From contig JANWWS010000036.1 of assembly GCA_025055765.1 (NCBI GenBank), forward strand, positions 1 to 64,000: a stretch of 64,000 bases of DNA, in the 5' to 3' direction. Under the pieces are notes generated by a model. That model ran no database searches and had not been told where the DNA came from. It saw nothing but the letters and a program-made list of their open reading frames with translations. Below are positions 63,000 through 64,000 of the stretch, in pieces (within the stretch, counting starts at the first letter, position 1; each line of letters opens with the position of its first letter). Both the position numbers and the translations under genes were made by a program. The DNA comes from Leptospiraceae bacterium. Its GTDB lineage: Bacteria > Spirochaetota > Leptospiria > Turneriellales > Turneriellaceae.

Positions 63000-64000
63000 T
63001 TAGGCATCACAGATTTCAAAGAATAAACGAACTGTTGTGTAGTGACCTTTTGATTCCATGTCAATTTCTGCATTATGCTCCTCAAGTATTTTCTGTACTA
63101 CAAGAAGACCAAGGCCACTGCCCCTAACTCTAGTTTTTTTTGTTGTAAAAAATGGGTCAAACACTCTTCGTAAAACCTTAGATGGAATACCTCCGGCGTT
63201 GTCAATCATGCGTATTTCTAAGATGTCCTGGTCAAAAAGCGAGGGGAACTGAGCATCTGCCTGGTTTCTGCGGAAAAAGAATATGCGAAAAATTAATTTG
63301 CCCTTGCGGCCTGGTCTTAAATATGCTTCGTAGGAATTTTTAATTAAGTTTGCAAAAACCTGATGTAGCCTCAATTCATGGCCATAGATCATGACTTCTT
63401 CCTGGCCATTCCAAAAACAGCGAAACTCCACATTATGGGGTTCAATACGGCGGGGTGCTAGTCGCTTCATGGAGTTTATGGCTTCGTCAATAACCTTTTT
63501 AATTTTTACTGGCTCTCTGGGTAAGGAGGATGGCTCACCATAGTTGCGGATGTCTTGCAGAATAAGTTTAGCTCTCTCTACATCCCGTTCAATAAGCTCC
63601 AATTTCTGGATAATTTCCTTTTCATTTTGGACAAGTTGGGTTATGGCTTGGAGGGTTAGCTGTATGCCAATAAGGGGATTTTCTAATTCATGAGCAACAA
63701 GACGGCTCACAAGTCCAAGAGACAAAAGTTTTTCATTGCGTTTGAACTCGGCTTCTTTACTAACAAGACGGGTTATGTCCCGCACATATTCCACCACATA
63801 AGATTGGTCCCCATGGTTGATAAAACTCGGAAATACCTCTAAATGTAGCTCCCGAGACCTTTCCCTTTCTCCAAAGCTAACCTGCAGACGATGTCCTTTT
63901 TCAAGACTGCGAGGTGTTTTTTTTAAGAAGGGACAAAAAGGGCAAGCGCTACTTCTTTGGTAATAGCGTTCATAGCAAGGTAATTCATGAGTTTTGTTTG
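63000..64000 (-). CDS. PAS sensor histidine kinase (incomplete at window end)
   Basis: Partial gene: the reading frame stays open to the window edge, past the first in-window start at 63797. The visible upstream part contains CYERYYQRSSACPFCPF and LHLEVFPSFIN, a PAS-type domain with a cysteine cluster that could hold a metal. Then come the phosphoacceptor H-box SRLVAHELENPL, N-box VFANLIKNSYEAYL, DNAGGIP, VFDPFFTTK and GSGLGL, a complete kinase core. It ends seven bases before the response-regulator gene, so the two form a pair. Confidence 0.88.
   Translation of the reverse strand, partial: NKTHELPCYERYYQRSSACPFCPFLKKTPRSLEKGHRLQVSFGERERSRELHLEVFPSFINHGDQSYVVEYVRDITRLVSKEAEFKRNEKLLSLGLVSRLVAHELENPLIGIQLTLQAITQLVQNEKEIIQKLELIERDVERAKLILQDIRNYGEPSSLPREPVKIKKVIDEAINSMKRLAPRRIEPHNVEFRCFWNGQEEVMIYGHELRLHQVFANLIKNSYEAYLRPGRKGKLIFRIFFFRRNQADAQFPSLFDQDILEIRMIDNAGGIPSKVLRRVFDPFFTTKKTRVRGSGLGLLVVQKILEEHNAEIDMESKGHYTTVRLFFEICDA

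Overview
The window looks like chromosomal DNA of a spirochaete, most likely from the Leptospira/Leptonema/Turneriella side of the phylum. The clues are a very large coiled-coil protein of the spirochaetal SpiroCoCo type directly upstream of recG, a DUF1554 (leptospiral lectin-like) lipoprotein, a DUF2225 protein, relaxed lipoprotein signal peptides, many predicted outer-membrane barrels, a bactofilin, and a MoxR/DUF58/Bat cluster. No rRNA, phage, insertion sequence or CRISPR array was seen. The only tRNA is tRNA-Lys(UUU).

Layout. 1-606 is a gene-poor edge with inverted repeats and a possible structured RNA. 607-2850 is a Fur-controlled TonB-dependent receptor. 2965-6826 (+) holds a DUF2225 protein, a 54-residue small ORF and an OmpA-like protein. 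6816-9021 (-) is yqeK, an LCP/LytR_C protein and rsfS. 9022-9388 carries a candidate 6S-like RNA. 9389-20608 is mostly (+): coiled-coil protein, recG, an RluA-type synthase, glucan phosphorylase, queD and a radical SAM protein. 20592-25627 (-) is murF behind a CoA ligase and two CitE-like lyases. 25703-33192 (-) is a surface cassette of lipoproteins, barrels, a FecR protein and a Kelch protein. 33284-37692 (-) is a bS22-like small protein, moxR, DUF58, Bat-like, TPR, bactofilin and fur. 37771-45497 is ribF (+), then (-) a tatA/tatC pair with a divergent sensor, and an AGCS-PSD fusion followed by proC and thiL. 45706-50232 (+) is enolase, a DivIC-like protein and two envelope proteins. 50204-58571 (-) is a type I secretion-like cluster whose ABC subunit has a decayed ATPase site. 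58697-59900 (+) is tRNA-Lys and a DHH phosphoesterase. 59897-64000 (-) is a sensor kinase (cut by the window edge), a response regulator and an FtsE/FtsX-type transporter.

The DNA is very compact. All six convergent gene pairs overlap tail to tail, and most same-strand neighbours overlap by 1-23 bp, often as ATGA. Several starts were moved downstream of the longest possible ORF because signal peptides, ribosome-binding sites or stop/start overlaps favour an internal codon; each case is noted.

The most unusual items are the single-chain fusion of an alanine/sodium symporter to phosphatidylserine decarboxylase, the secretion cluster with a pseudo-ATPase ABC subunit, the paired CitE-like lyases of which one lacks expected catalytic acids, the CX8CX2C radical SAM protein coupled to queD, and the candidate RNA at 9191-9346.
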